Program-made: the position numbers and the translations under genes | Source: a virus | DNA: 64,000 nt | Strand: one strand, 5' to 3' | Virus record (IMG/VR): IMGVR_UViG_3300021137_000010 | Span: 1-64,000 of that record | Notes under the pieces: generated by a model | The model's database searches: none | Told to the model about the DNA's origin: nothing | What the model saw: the letters and a program-made list of their open reading frames with translations, nothing else | Shown here: piece by piece, positions 46,548 to 55,207 of the stretch | How the letters are laid out: each line of letters opens with the position of its first letter | Numbering within the stretch: the stretch's first letter is position 1

Positions 46548-48083
46548 ATGAAGTTCTCACAATACTTGTACGAAGGCATACGAACTGCGGATTTTGCAAA
46601 AGCTGTTGGCTCAATTGTTCAGTACATCGAAAAACAAATTGGTACACTGTACCGCTATCCAGAGATCGAGCACTACAAAGGCTCACAAGGTAGCGGCATC
46701 GGTCTACGGTATTTTACTCAGGACGGTAGTAGCATTCGGTTCAACTGGACGTCAACAGCAGCTTCTTCGAAGCTTGATTCAATTTCGCTTTGGAACGGAT
46801 CAACTAAGTATCCTAATTTCCAAATCCGTGGCATCGACGACGTGCCGCTCGGTCAACTATCGCTTGCAAAAATCTTACCAACGCTAATCCAGACGTTGAA
46901 AAATCCAAAAGTAGGTGAAGTTGAACTGTCGACACAAGAAAGCGCTGACGTACTCGATGATCTCGATAAAGCACTACTAGAGGGTGTACTGAAGGAAGAT
47001 GCGTACGAGGACGTGATCGATGCATTAGATGCCGGCCCAGTATCCGGTTACACATTCTCCAAGATGGGACGCAACCAAGACCGTATTTTCCAGAAGATTT
47101 TGTCAACCTACAAAAATTCATTTGATGTTAAGACTGATGGTGCTGGACGGGCAAAGTACACATTTAAAGATGATGCTAACGAGATTGACAGAGAAACTAT
47201 CGTCGGAGCTGTGATGAGTGGCCAAGCACGTAGTGCTCGTCTTGGGTTGAATGTAACTGCTGGTGGCGAAGAAACGATTACTACTGATGGTGAGCTCGCA
47301 GCACAAAAGCAGTATCCGGCTGCACCAGCGCGTGTACCGTACGAAGAACAGTTAGACGATATGAAGACGATTATCAATGCTGTTGTCAAAGGTGCATCAA
47401 ATTTTGCTGTTATCTTGGGAGCTGGTGGACTGGGTAAGACTCACACCGTTGAAGAAACATTAGGGGATCTGGGATTAGAAGACGGCAACGGATACTTCAA
47501 GAACACATCCAGCGGTTCTGCAGCAGGTTTATATAAAACATTGTTTATGAACCGCAAGGGCATCGTGGTGCTAGACGACTGCGACACGATTGTTGCCACA
47601 CAAGAAGGCCGCAACTTGATGAAAGCTGCGCTCGATACCAAGAAGAAGCGTAAATTAACTTGGTCCAAGCACGCATCGTGGTTATTTGACCCAGCAAATC
47701 AAGAAGAGATGGCCAAGACAGAAGATTCGATTGCAGTTGGCGAAGAGCCAGAGATGTTTCCGAAGTATTACGACTTCGAAGGTCGTGTCATTATGATTAG
47801 TAATCTATCAGCAGACACGCTAGATCCAGACGGAGCCCTTGCTACACGTGGGTTTATTCTTACCCTGGATCCAACCAAGGATGAGGTGTTTGCGTTCATG
47901 CGCAAGATTGCACCAAAGATTCCAGTCGAAGGGCGCCAATTGACCGATGCAGAGCGCAACGAAGTCGTTGACATGATTGAGAAACAACCAGGCACTGCCA
48001 ACATTCGTAAGCTAGTTAGAGGGTTGAATATGTGCGCATCCGGGGTGCCGAATTGGCAGCGAATCGTCGAACGATACGTATAA
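46548..48083 (+). CDS. AAA+ ATPase with capsid-targeting-like N-terminus
   Basis: 511 residues. Begins MKFSQYLYEG (site LYE/G). An N-terminal 250 residues of unknown fold precede an AAA+ module: Walker A LGAGGLGKTHTVEE (about residues 287-300), Walker B GIVVLDDCDTIVA, sensor-1 VIMISNLSAD, then ALATRGFILTLDP with the arginine-finger region. Possibly remodels DNA or protein after injection, or in the head. Late promoter, own terminator, alone on the plus strand. Confidence 0.8.
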   Translation: MKFSQYLYEGIRTADFAKAVGSIVQYIEKQIGTLYRYPEIEHYKGSQGSGIGLRYFTQDGSSIRFNWTSTAASSKLDSISLWNGSTKYPNFQIRGIDDVPLGQLSLAKILPTLIQTLKNPKVGEVELSTQESADVLDDLDKALLEGVLKEDAYEDVIDALDAGPVSGYTFSKMGRNQDRIFQKILSTYKNSFDVKTDGAGRAKYTFKDDANEIDRETIVGAVMSGQARSARLGLNVTAGGEETITTDGELAAQKQYPAAPARVPYEEQLDDMKTIINAVVKGASNFAVILGAGGLGKTHTVEETLGDLGLEDGNGYFKNTSSGSAAGLYKTLFMNRKGIVVLDDCDTIVATQEGRNLMKAALDTKKKRKLTWSKHASWLFDPANQEEMAKTEDSIAVGEEPEMFPKYYDFEGRVIMISNLSADTLDPDGALATRGFILTLDPTKDEVFAFMRKIAPKIPVEGRQLTDAERNEVVDMIEKQPGTANIRKLVRGLNMCASGVPNWQRIVERYV

Positions 48084-48086
48084 AGA

Positions 48087-48110
48087 AAAGGGCCTCACAG
48101 GGCCCTTTTT
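48087..48110 (+). terminator. Intrinsic terminator of the ATPase gene
   Basis: AAAGGGCC/GGGCCCTTTTT stem, just after the stop codon. Confidence 0.85.
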
Positions 48111-48136
48111 GTTGAGCCACCCTGCAGGTAAGTTCG

Positions 48137-48144
48137 CATAAATA
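48137..48144 (+). promoter_or_regulatory. T4-type late promoter
   Basis: CATAAATA in the same 17-base context as the one at 3268. Confidence 0.82.
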
Positions 48145-48184
48145 GAGGTGTGAGCCACGATGTACCACCATCTGCTCACTCTAA
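48143..48184 (+). ncRNA. Conserved leader hairpin of homing endonuclease gene (copy B)
   Basis: TAGA-GGT-GTGAGC-CAC-GATG-loop-CATC-T-GCTCAC-TCTA; the counterpart of 3274-3315 with compensatory stem changes. Confidence 0.7.
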
Positions 48185-48208
48185 CAGTCGAGAAAGGACT
48201 AATCAGCA

Positions 48209-49138
48209 ATGCGTATTTACACGATTTATATGGCCACCAATATGGTCAACAACAAAAGGTATATTGGATTCGATTCCGCTTGGCCCAATCGACAAAAAGA
48301 CCACCTTAAAAAAGCGTTCGGTAAGTATAACCAACAAAATAAGTATTACTTTCACAGAGCTATTCAAAAACACGGTAGAGATAACTTCGAATGGACTGTG
48401 TTATACCAAAACCTCGATGGGGAACATACGAAGAATGTTATGGAGAACCACTTCATTGCAGAATATCGCACGTTTCGTGGGTTCGAAGACTGCAATGGAT
48501 ACAACCTATCACTTGGTGGGGATGGGAACTTGGGTCGAAGACATTCAGCAGAAGCAGTAGCCAAGGTGAGCCAGAGTAAGACTGGGAAACTAACAGCCCG
48601 GTCAAGACCAGTTACCACACCGTACGGAACATTTGATAGCTTGGCTGCAGCGACGATGGTTACTACACAGCACGGAATATCAAAAGGAATGATGTACGTA
48701 CGACTACGTAGTTCATAGTTTCCGGAGTGGAGTTTCGTAGATACGCCGAAACATACTCCTGTTGCGAAACAACGAAGACAACGCACCAAACCGTTGCCGA
48801 GACAACAACGGGCTGTAACTACACCAGAAGGTAGCTTTGAGAGTGTCAAAGCAGCAGAAGTAACAACAGGTACGTCAATGCAAACAATTCGATGGCGAAT
48901 ACATAGTGTGAATTATCCAGATTGGTATTATAGCGAACCAGCTACACACAAACTAACAACTTCCAACCCAAAACGGCTTACTGTACGGACCGAGTCCGTA
49001 CAAACCCCGATTGGTACATTTTTTGGATTAGAAGCTGCATCAGTAGCGACCGGATTGCAAACTGGGACTATACGTTACAAGATTAGCAGCGACAATTACC
49101 CAGAGTGGCAGTACGATAATACTGTAGTAGAAAATTAA
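48209..49138 (+). pseudogene. GIY-YIG homing endonuclease interrupted by an amber codon
   Basis: The first 169 codons give an intact GIY-YIG part (IYTIYMATNMVNNKRYIGFD, FHRAIQKHGRDNFE, NHFIAEYRTF, YNLSLGGDG, RRHSAEAVAKVSQSKTGK). A TAG at 48716-48718 follows, and the same frame then stays open to 49138. Reading through restores three repeats of a NUMOD1-like unit: TPYGTFDSLAAAT, TPEGSFESVKAAE, TPIGTFFGLEAAS, each ending S-x-x-(F/Y)PxW, with the stop falling at the position before F/Y in repeat one. So either a recent nonsense mutation or suppressed readthrough. Ribosome site GAAAGGACTAATCAGCAATG. Confidence 0.82.
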
Positions 49139-49719
49139 GCAGTCTGCGATTTTAAAAGTTTTTTCACGTTGTAGTGGTACGTCGCAGCACCGTTTGGAGT
49201 GAGCTTCAGCTGTTCGATGAACATATTTTGCAGTTCACGCGACGTGGCTGTCGGGTTGGCTTTCACGATGTCGATAGCACGAGCTTGCTTCGACACTGGG
49301 CGAACATAGTCTTCTTTGTGCTTAGCAGTCAGCGCTTTCACTTCGTCACGGCAACCCATTTTCCAACCGACGCGTTTACCAACCGGAATGCGTGATGAGA
49401 ACACATCAAAGTACTTTTCGGTACCAGCTTGTGCAGTGCGAATAGCTTGCTGTAGAGCAATGTCTTCAGTCTTAGCGTATTGAGTGACAGCATCACGTAC
49501 GAAGTTGATGAAGTACATCTTAGCTTGGAGTTCAAACTGAGTGTGAGTCAAGTCACCGGTGATTTCGAACATAGCACGTTCGTAACCAGCTTGATCACTT
49601 TCGAAATCTTCAGCAGCAGTCACAGCACGTGTAACATTATTGACATCGATACCCTTGTCGCGAAGTTTTGTGATGACATTAAACAAGTTAGCGTCTGTGC
49701 GTGTGATCGATGCTGTCAT
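49135..49719 (-). CDS. Hypothetical protein
   Basis: 194 residues, helical, ending with a likely winged-helix or HTH (ATSRELQNMFIEQLKLTPNG, AATYHYNVKKLL). Possibly DNA-binding. Its stop overlaps the convergent endonuclease gene by 4 bases. Confidence 0.62.
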   Translation of the reverse strand: MTASITRTDANLFNVITKLRDKGIDVNNVTRAVTAAEDFESDQAGYERAMFEITGDLTHTQFELQAKMYFINFVRDAVTQYAKTEDIALQQAIRTAQAGTEKYFDVFSSRIPVGKRVGWKMGCRDEVKALTAKHKEDYVRPVSKQARAIDIVKANPTATSRELQNMFIEQLKLTPNGAATYHYNVKKLLKSQTA

Positions 49720-49748
49720 TTAGAATCCTTTAGTAGTTGATAGGGTCT

Positions 49749-49776
49749 ATTATCCCCGTTTTTTGCCAAAAGGCAA
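49749..49776 (-). promoter_or_regulatory. Sigma70-like promoter in a hairpin
   Basis: TTGCCT, 16-base spacer ending GGG, GATAAT. The same bases form CCCCGTTGCC/GGCAAAAAACGGGG, which may terminate the upstream gene at 49791. Confidence 0.65.
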
Positions 49777-49790
49777 CGGGGTTTGTAAAT

Positions 49791-50609
49791 TTATTTGAAA
49801 GAAACTCGCTGAACAACAGTTTGTTGCATACCGTTGTACACCGTATGATCTTTCACTGTGAAAGCAGCAGTAGCAAACTCAGTAGAGACATCCATGTGAT
49901 GGCTCGTCCACCACGTCAGCTGGTTACCGGCATTATCTTCCAGGGTAACCAGGATACGAGGAGTTTCAGTGTAACCAAACGAGCTCCAACCAATTTGAAG
50001 ACTACGAACCACCCGAATCTTGGCATTTTTCACCCGTTCCCCAACTACACCGATGTGGCGGCTGTTGACAGCAGCTTCAGCTTGGCGTCGTTGCACAGCG
50101 AACACACTCTCAGTAGATTCCAACTGACGGACGGTGAGCGAACCCCATTCCTTCAGCTGTTGCTGCATAGACAGCAGGAATCCGTTTGTACCGACATAGT
50201 CTGTCAATGCATTCACCAGGGCAAGATGTTCATTCCTCCAGGCAGATGTGGACTCTTGACGCTCGGCTTGGCGAGCTTGGCGCTCAGCTTCCCAACGAGC
50301 TTGGCGCACTGCACGACGTTCAGTGGCTTTCACAGCACGACGTTCCCGAGCATTTTGCAGGCGAACAGCTTTGAAATTCTCAACTTCACCACCGGTCTTT
50401 GCAACACAGTCGCAACCGACGACAAAGTTCTTACCATCCGCACTCTTGATCACAAACTCGTACAGGATACCGGTACCACAGTAGTCACAAGTACCACCGG
50501 GCTTACGACCGAACCCAGGCATTACAAACCAGTTTTCACGGCAACCAACACAACGGAAAGGAGCGCGACCGAGACCGGCTTTTTCAAAAGGGTGGGTAGA
50601 TGTTGTCAT
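49791..50609 (-). CDS. Zinc-binding phage protein
   Basis: 272 residues from the ATG at 50609 (AAAGGAACACGAAATG). FEKAGLGRAPFRCVGCRENW, then GTCDYCGTG and SADGKNFVVGCDCVAKTGG give three Cys pairs; a basic coiled helix (ARERRAVKATERRAVRQARW) links to a C-terminal beta domain (GNQLTWWTSHHMDV, YNGMQQTVVQRV). Widespread among phages and integrative elements as a protein of unknown role; nucleic-acid binding is plausible. Confidence 0.75.
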   Translation of the reverse strand: MTTSTHPFEKAGLGRAPFRCVGCRENWFVMPGFGRKPGGTCDYCGTGILYEFVIKSADGKNFVVGCDCVAKTGGEVENFKAVRLQNARERRAVKATERRAVRQARWEAERQARQAERQESTSAWRNEHLALVNALTDYVGTNGFLLSMQQQLKEWGSLTVRQLESTESVFAVQRRQAEAAVNSRHIGVVGERVKNAKIRVVRSLQIGWSSFGYTETPRILVTLEDNAGNQLTWWTSHHMDVSTEFATAAFTVKDHTVYNGMQQTVVQRVSFK

Positions 50610-50617
50610 TTCGTGTT

Positions 50618-50665
50618 CCTTTGTTTGTTGAGTCAATTATCTACCCTAATTCAGTTAAGGTCAAC
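50618..50665 (-). repeat. Promoter-bearing direct repeat, copy 1
   Basis: About 47 bases nearly identical to 50857-50903, containing a complete promoter and the ribosome-site region, two differences in the core. Suggests duplication of a promoter cassette. Confidence 0.75.
50636..50664 (-). promoter_or_regulatory. Sigma70-like early promoter
   Basis: TTGACC, 17-base spacer, GATAAT. Confidence 0.85.
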
Positions 50666-50668
50666 AGG

Positions 50669-50848
50669 TTACCCACAAGTTGTTGCACCAATTTCCCACA
50701 GTCCATTCTTGATGGTCAGACGAGTCCAGTACGTGAACTTTCTATTACCAAACTTGCGTTGGTACTTTTTCAGCAGGCGTTCAGCAGTACGGTAGTCTCC
50801 CACGTTGATAGCTTCACTAATGTGATGGCTTGCTGTAGTGATCTTCAT
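50669..50848 (-). CDS. Small basic protein (59 residues)
   Basis: Starts KITTASHHISEAINVGDYRT, then AERLLKKYQRKFGNRKF. Basic, helical, with ribosome site AAAGGACCTGAAATG and its own promoter. Not recognised; just under common length cut-offs. Confidence 0.72.
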   Translation of the reverse strand: MKITTASHHISEAINVGDYRTAERLLKKYQRKFGNRKFTYWTRLTIKNGLWEIGATTCG

Positions 50849-50856
50849 TTCAGGTC

Positions 50857-50903
50857 CTTTGTTTGTTGAGTCGATTATCTACCCTAATTCAGTTAAAGTC
50901 AAC
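50857..50903 (-). repeat. Promoter-bearing direct repeat, copy 2
   Basis: Partner of 50618-50665; see there. Confidence 0.75.
50874..50902 (-). promoter_or_regulatory. Sigma70-like early promoter
   Basis: TTGACT, 17-base spacer, GATAAT; drives the 59-residue gene. Confidence 0.83.
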
Positions 50904-50906
50904 GAT

Positions 50907-51485
50907 TTAACGCTTACCAGTGAACTTTGCAATGTAGTACGAAGCGTTTGCAACACTGATGTTGAGTTCTGTCGCAATACGCTTAGCAATTGCGTAATTA
51001 CTCAGTGTTCCGTATGCAAACAGGCGATCAAATGTCAAACGAGCACCAGCTTGTTTGTCTGCAGGGGATTCCACTGAGTAGTGCTTAGCAGCAACAACTG
51101 TAGGAGCAGGCACGACAGCAGCGTCATCAGTCCAGTAGAAGTTGGTTCGAGACTTACCACCAACCTTCCAGGAATCATGCAGAACACCGTCGATGATCGC
51201 AAATGCGTGACCGCGCTTGAGACCATACACACGACCTTTCGGAAACTTTGTGATCAGTTGATTCAGAGTGATCTTCTCACCATCTTTGCGAGTTGCGCGA
51301 TCGAGCAAGTCATAGATAATGTGGTTTTTCGTGGCGTGTCCGTCGCGGCGACCACGTTGTTTGAATATACGGTGGGCTTCGTCGTACGGAATGTCTTTGA
51401 ACAGCGCATAGGCACGAACTGCACAGTCGTTGCTTTCGGCAAAACCAGAACTACGCATTCCACCATCTGTTTTAACGAACTGCAT
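50907..51485 (-). CDS. Putative papain-like cysteine peptidase/amidase
   Basis: 192 residues. SNDCAVRAYALFKDIPYDEA has a Cys in the position of a papain-fold nucleophile; RGHAFAIIDGVLHDSW supplies a His and Asp in the right order. The C-terminus (LSNYAIAKRIATELNISVANA) is HTH-like. Common in large phages, role unknown. Ribosome site CAGGAAGCAAAATG. Confidence 0.65.
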   Translation of the reverse strand: MQFVKTDGGMRSSGFAESNDCAVRAYALFKDIPYDEAHRIFKQRGRRDGHATKNHIIYDLLDRATRKDGEKITLNQLITKFPKGRVYGLKRGHAFAIIDGVLHDSWKVGGKSRTNFYWTDDAAVVPAPTVVAAKHYSVESPADKQAGARLTFDRLFAYGTLSNYAIAKRIATELNISVANASYYIAKFTGKR

Positions 51486-51520
51486 TTTGCTTCCTGTCTG
51501 TGCTGTTTAACGATAGGGTA

Positions 51521-51549
51521 ATTATCCCTCAGTTTGAACAAAAGGTCAA
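51521..51549 (-). promoter_or_regulatory. Sigma70-like early promoter
   Basis: TTGACC, 17-base spacer, GATAAT, then TACCCTATCG. Confidence 0.85.
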
Positions 51550-51555
51550 CGGACA

Positions 51556-51585
51556 ATGAAAAACCCGGCCAGGCCGGGTTTTTCA
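51556..51585 (-). terminator. Strong symmetric terminator after rIIB
   Basis: AAAAACCCGGCC/GGCCGGGTTTTT on either strand, 6 bases from the rIIB stop. Confidence 0.9.
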
Positions 51586-51590
51586 TTCTG

Positions 51591-52772
51591 TTATACAGAT
51601 GCGAGCTTTTCTAAGGTTGCACGATCCGTAAGCGACATCAATCGCTTAATACCAGTTGCCTTATCCCGGAAGTGGTCGAGTTGGTTAATCGCCATTTGGT
51701 TCCACATCGCAACTAATTGCGTATTTGTAAACTTTTGCAAAGTGAGAGCTAGATTAGCATCAGTCATTTTGCCAGCAAAGCTACTTTGGACTGCATGAGC
51801 AAACGTTGCGTTGCCTCCAGCTGCCACAGGATTTGGCCACGTACTCGGCACAGGTGCTGCTGGAGTGCCAGTTGCAATAGATGCACGAGCAGCAGACACG
51901 TCAGCAGCAGTATACGCTGGTGTGTGCATAGAGGGGGCCACAACAGAGGTAGTCAGAGTGGTGCGATACGCAGTGGACGATACGACTGCAGGACCTTGGG
52001 ATAACACAGGACCCTTAGTGACTTCTTCAGTAATTTCGCTCAGTACCTCATACTTGCAGCAGCGACCTTTAGTATCATTGTAGTTAGCAGGAATTGATAC
52101 TACGTCAGCTGGATTGATTTTTAACACAACTACGCGGTTACCAGCACCAGCGGAGCCGAATTGACCGAGGTACGAGTACGAACAGAAGTGCAGACCAGTG
52201 GAACAGGTTTCACTGTCCTTGTCGTTAACTAGCACACGAGGCATTTCAACAGTCATACCGACCTTGTTTTCCATTGTACCAGAGTGGATGTCCTTCCAGT
52301 CGGCGCGAATCTTTTTGTAAGCTAGAAAGTACCCATCTTCAGTCAGTGGCATGTTACCGACTTCCAAAAACTTGTACAAGCGCTCTGCGATCGTGTTGCG
52401 AGGATTTTGATACAGATTTTCCAAGAATGCTAGGAACATCTGTAGAGGTTTTTGCTTGCCAGCACGATGCAGTTCCCCAGCTTTGGTAGCGATATATCCA
52501 CTCAATGGGAAGCCACGGTACTTGAGTGTACCACTTGCAATATCGAAGGTGACATCTTGATTACCGCGTGATACAGCATTAGGTTCGACACGTTGAGCAC
52601 CCAAGCTCTTAACGATATCAATCAGTTGCATCAAGGCTCCAGCGTCATCGGTGCCACTTTCCAACTTGGAAACAATTTCCTTGAAATTAACGTGGTCGCT
52701 TGCCACAGTATGGCCGCGACCTTTGACGAACAGAGTTGCAGAGTCAGGTTTAATGATGTATGGAATCGACAT
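51591..52772 (-). CDS. rIIB: rIIB-like protein
   Basis: 393 residues. RGHTVASDHVNFKEIVSKLE is the N-terminal rIIB motif; a central region has EDGYFLAYKKIRADWKDIHSG and CSTGLHFCSYSYLGQFG (the conserved GLHFC); the C-terminal third has an Ala/Thr/Pro-rich linker and a final helical repeat domain (MTDANLALTLQKFTNTQLV) with an HTH-like look. Paired with rIIA as in T4, where they act in lysis inhibition and exclusion of prophage defences. Ribosome site AAAAGGACCTTCATG. Confidence 0.88.
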   Translation of the reverse strand: MSIPYIIKPDSATLFVKGRGHTVASDHVNFKEIVSKLESGTDDAGALMQLIDIVKSLGAQRVEPNAVSRGNQDVTFDIASGTLKYRGFPLSGYIATKAGELHRAGKQKPLQMFLAFLENLYQNPRNTIAERLYKFLEVGNMPLTEDGYFLAYKKIRADWKDIHSGTMENKVGMTVEMPRVLVNDKDSETCSTGLHFCSYSYLGQFGSAGAGNRVVVLKINPADVVSIPANYNDTKGRCCKYEVLSEITEEVTKGPVLSQGPAVVSSTAYRTTLTTSVVAPSMHTPAYTAADVSAARASIATGTPAAPVPSTWPNPVAAGGNATFAHAVQSSFAGKMTDANLALTLQKFTNTQLVAMWNQMAINQLDHFRDKATGIKRLMSLTDRATLEKLASV

Positions 52773-52794
52773 GAAGGTCCTTTTAAGTTAAGTG

Positions 52795-55203
52795 TTAAGC
52801 AGATGCTAGTTTAAGGTATTTGTGAACTTGGTCACAAGTATTTTTTATTTCCCGATCGTTACCCGAATACCGATAGTGAGTGTTGACGTAGCTGAGCATT
52901 GGAAATTCAACTTCCAACTGTTTGCTCAACTTCATCAAATTGCCGTACTCAAGTTGGGCCAACGTACCAGAATTGGCAACCACAGTTGCAATATCTGCAA
53001 GTGCAGAATCAGTAGAACGAGCATGCAATCGATCAATACGGTGCATCAGTTGCAGTACAGTACTGATAGCAGCTTTATTAGCTGTAGCTCGAAGTTGAGC
53101 AGTGGTATCACAGATGAACTTGTTTACTAATACAGAGGTTGCAGCCACAGTAGCATTGGTGGGAGTCGGAATGGTAGCAACAGCTCGTAGCACGATGTTT
53201 TGTTTACCGGAATTGTTCACCCAAGTGATGTGATAAGCATCCGTCTGGGACACCGTTTTAGCATTATTATGGAACCACATTCGCAAGAATATATCGAACG
53301 CTTGTGCACGCGGTAGAAACGCTTTCGCCTTTTTACTTCCAATTGCTGACACCTTGATGCCGACCAACAGTATACAGGCTGGTAGAAACGCTTTTGCTAC
53401 GTTGTTCCACAGATCAGAAAAGTCTTCAGCAAGTTCACTATAAATGACGTCTCCCGTTGAGTTAGTGTTGATATATTGAGGAATGCCTCGAAGTTGCGGC
53501 ACGAACACGATGTGAGCGTACTTTCCACTCGCGATATGCAAGTCTAGTGTAGCTTCATCCACCACATCCCAGCTATTCTGTGAATATTTCGTCGGACAAT
53601 TACCGGCACGGAGGCAGGGTGCGAATACCTTGAACGTATCATCAGGCTTGCTAGCTTGCGATACTCTACGACCTTTTGCTGGAGGGGTTGCCAAATCGGA
53701 TGTAAACACCACCTTAACATAGCTACCAGGAATGCGAAACGCTTCAAGAAGCACTGTAACTGCCTGTTTGAATGTTGGGATATCAGTTAACTTGTCCCCA
53801 CGCGGGACACCAATTGAGATAATATCGCCAGATGAAGAACTGGCTACATTATCCAAAAAATGGTGTTTCAGTTTTGCTGCGCAACCCTTAACCTCATCGA
53901 ATACTACAACCGTAATGATATCACTCTTAGGACTGAAGCTCATTGCTGGCAGTACACGGTCAACCGGAACACTACCAACCAAGGTCGTCATTACCAGCGG
54001 ATACGCTTCCATCTTGCGCCGTTTGTTGGTTTGTACTTGCAACTTATGGAGTGCTAGCGAGGCTGCAACCAATGCAGTATCAACACTAACACTTTGTTGA
54101 GTAGTACTAATGGTCTGACCTTTCCAGATCAACTTACCAGCGTCAACCAACTGTACAATATAGCGCATGCGATCATTACGCAACGCTTTGCAAAATTTGA
54201 CAACGTCCCACGGTGTAGGCAATGCAGCAAACTGAGCTTGGATATGTTCTTTGATACTGTCGCCAATTTTAAGCAGCTTATCGATGATCACAGCGACAGT
54301 TTGTTCCGTGTACTGCAGTTCTTCTCGAGATGCGCTAAAGTCAAGCGAGCCGATCGGAAATGTAATAATGATCGGGAGTTCCAGCAGGCGCGTCACTAAG
54401 TCGCGTGCAGTTTGTAGTTTGCAACGGTCACGGAATGCGTTTGAAGAGGTAATTGTATGGCGTTGCAGTGGATACGGAACGTTACCCTGAATTGCTAGTG
54501 CAGTCGATAGCGGACCAGCTACTGTGGCAACAAACCAATCAGTTCCACCGAAATCTCGTTCCACCTGACGCAATGTCGTATGACCATACAGACCACCTGT
54601 AATTGAAGGTGGAACAGATCCCCACGTTGTGAAGTATGATTGAACTTTAGAAGTGAACTTCTCAAAGTCGCTAGCTTTGACTGCAAACGTTACTTCTAGG
54701 CCAGACGGTTCGATGCTGTCGCTAACATCCAGTAGTGCAATAGACGGAATACCGTCGGCGCTTTTGAATGCAGAATATACTAACTTCAGTCCACCGTGCC
54801 AACTAGTAATTGTATAATTACTAGTGTACGAAAACGGAGACTTCGAACCAAGACCGAGGGCACCGACTACATCATTAGATTTAGTCTTAGTACTCTCAAA
54901 GAACTTAGTGTACACGCTGTCAATTTGCTCAGCAGACATCCCGATACCGTAGTCGCGGATCGTGAAGTGTGGCTCTAACTGATTCGGAAGATGGATATCG
55001 AACGCTTTGTCAACACAACCGTTTTCTACGTGGCTATCATACGCATTGCACGACAATTCCCGAATAATAGCGAGGTGAGGATCTTTATACAACATCGACG
55101 ACAGAATTTCGAAGGTCTTACCAGTCAATGCGATTGTATATTGTGAGGACTTCACCCCTGCGCTCATCGAGACAGGAGATGCTTCGGTAATCAGCGGAAT
55201 CAT
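52795..55203 (-). CDS. rIIA: rIIA-like protein
   Basis: 802 residues from the ATG at 55203. The N-terminal GHKL ATPase is clear: IIRELSCNAYDSHVENG (N box, E/N), FTIRDYGIGMS (G1, DxGxG) and GALGLGSKSPFSYT (G2). A transducer region and a long C-terminal part follow. In T4 rIIA and rIIB form a membrane-linked pair. The gene begins 5 bases after the stop of the HAD phosphatase gene. Confidence 0.9.
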   Translation of the reverse strand: MIPLITEASPVSMSAGVKSSQYTIALTGKTFEILSSMLYKDPHLAIIRELSCNAYDSHVENGCVDKAFDIHLPNQLEPHFTIRDYGIGMSAEQIDSVYTKFFESTKTKSNDVVGALGLGSKSPFSYTSNYTITSWHGGLKLVYSAFKSADGIPSIALLDVSDSIEPSGLEVTFAVKASDFEKFTSKVQSYFTTWGSVPPSITGGLYGHTTLRQVERDFGGTDWFVATVAGPLSTALAIQGNVPYPLQRHTITSSNAFRDRCKLQTARDLVTRLLELPIIITFPIGSLDFSASREELQYTEQTVAVIIDKLLKIGDSIKEHIQAQFAALPTPWDVVKFCKALRNDRMRYIVQLVDAGKLIWKGQTISTTQQSVSVDTALVAASLALHKLQVQTNKRRKMEAYPLVMTTLVGSVPVDRVLPAMSFSPKSDIITVVVFDEVKGCAAKLKHHFLDNVASSSSGDIISIGVPRGDKLTDIPTFKQAVTVLLEAFRIPGSYVKVVFTSDLATPPAKGRRVSQASKPDDTFKVFAPCLRAGNCPTKYSQNSWDVVDEATLDLHIASGKYAHIVFVPQLRGIPQYINTNSTGDVIYSELAEDFSDLWNNVAKAFLPACILLVGIKVSAIGSKKAKAFLPRAQAFDIFLRMWFHNNAKTVSQTDAYHITWVNNSGKQNIVLRAVATIPTPTNATVAATSVLVNKFICDTTAQLRATANKAAISTVLQLMHRIDRLHARSTDSALADIATVVANSGTLAQLEYGNLMKLSKQLEVEFPMLSYVNTHYRYSGNDREIKNTCDQVHKYLKLASA

Positions 55204-55207
55204 TGTG

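Noticed and set aside
48716-48718. Genome-wide recoding of TAG as a sense codon
   Set aside because: Other genes, including the LuxR-type regulator and the endonuclease at 3337, clearly end with TAG, so reassignment is unlikely.
49737-50795. 352-codon plus-strand frame
   Set aside because: It lies opposite the minus-strand zinc-binding gene with clear Cys motifs, ribosome site and promoter; the plus frame has no start signal or family resemblance.
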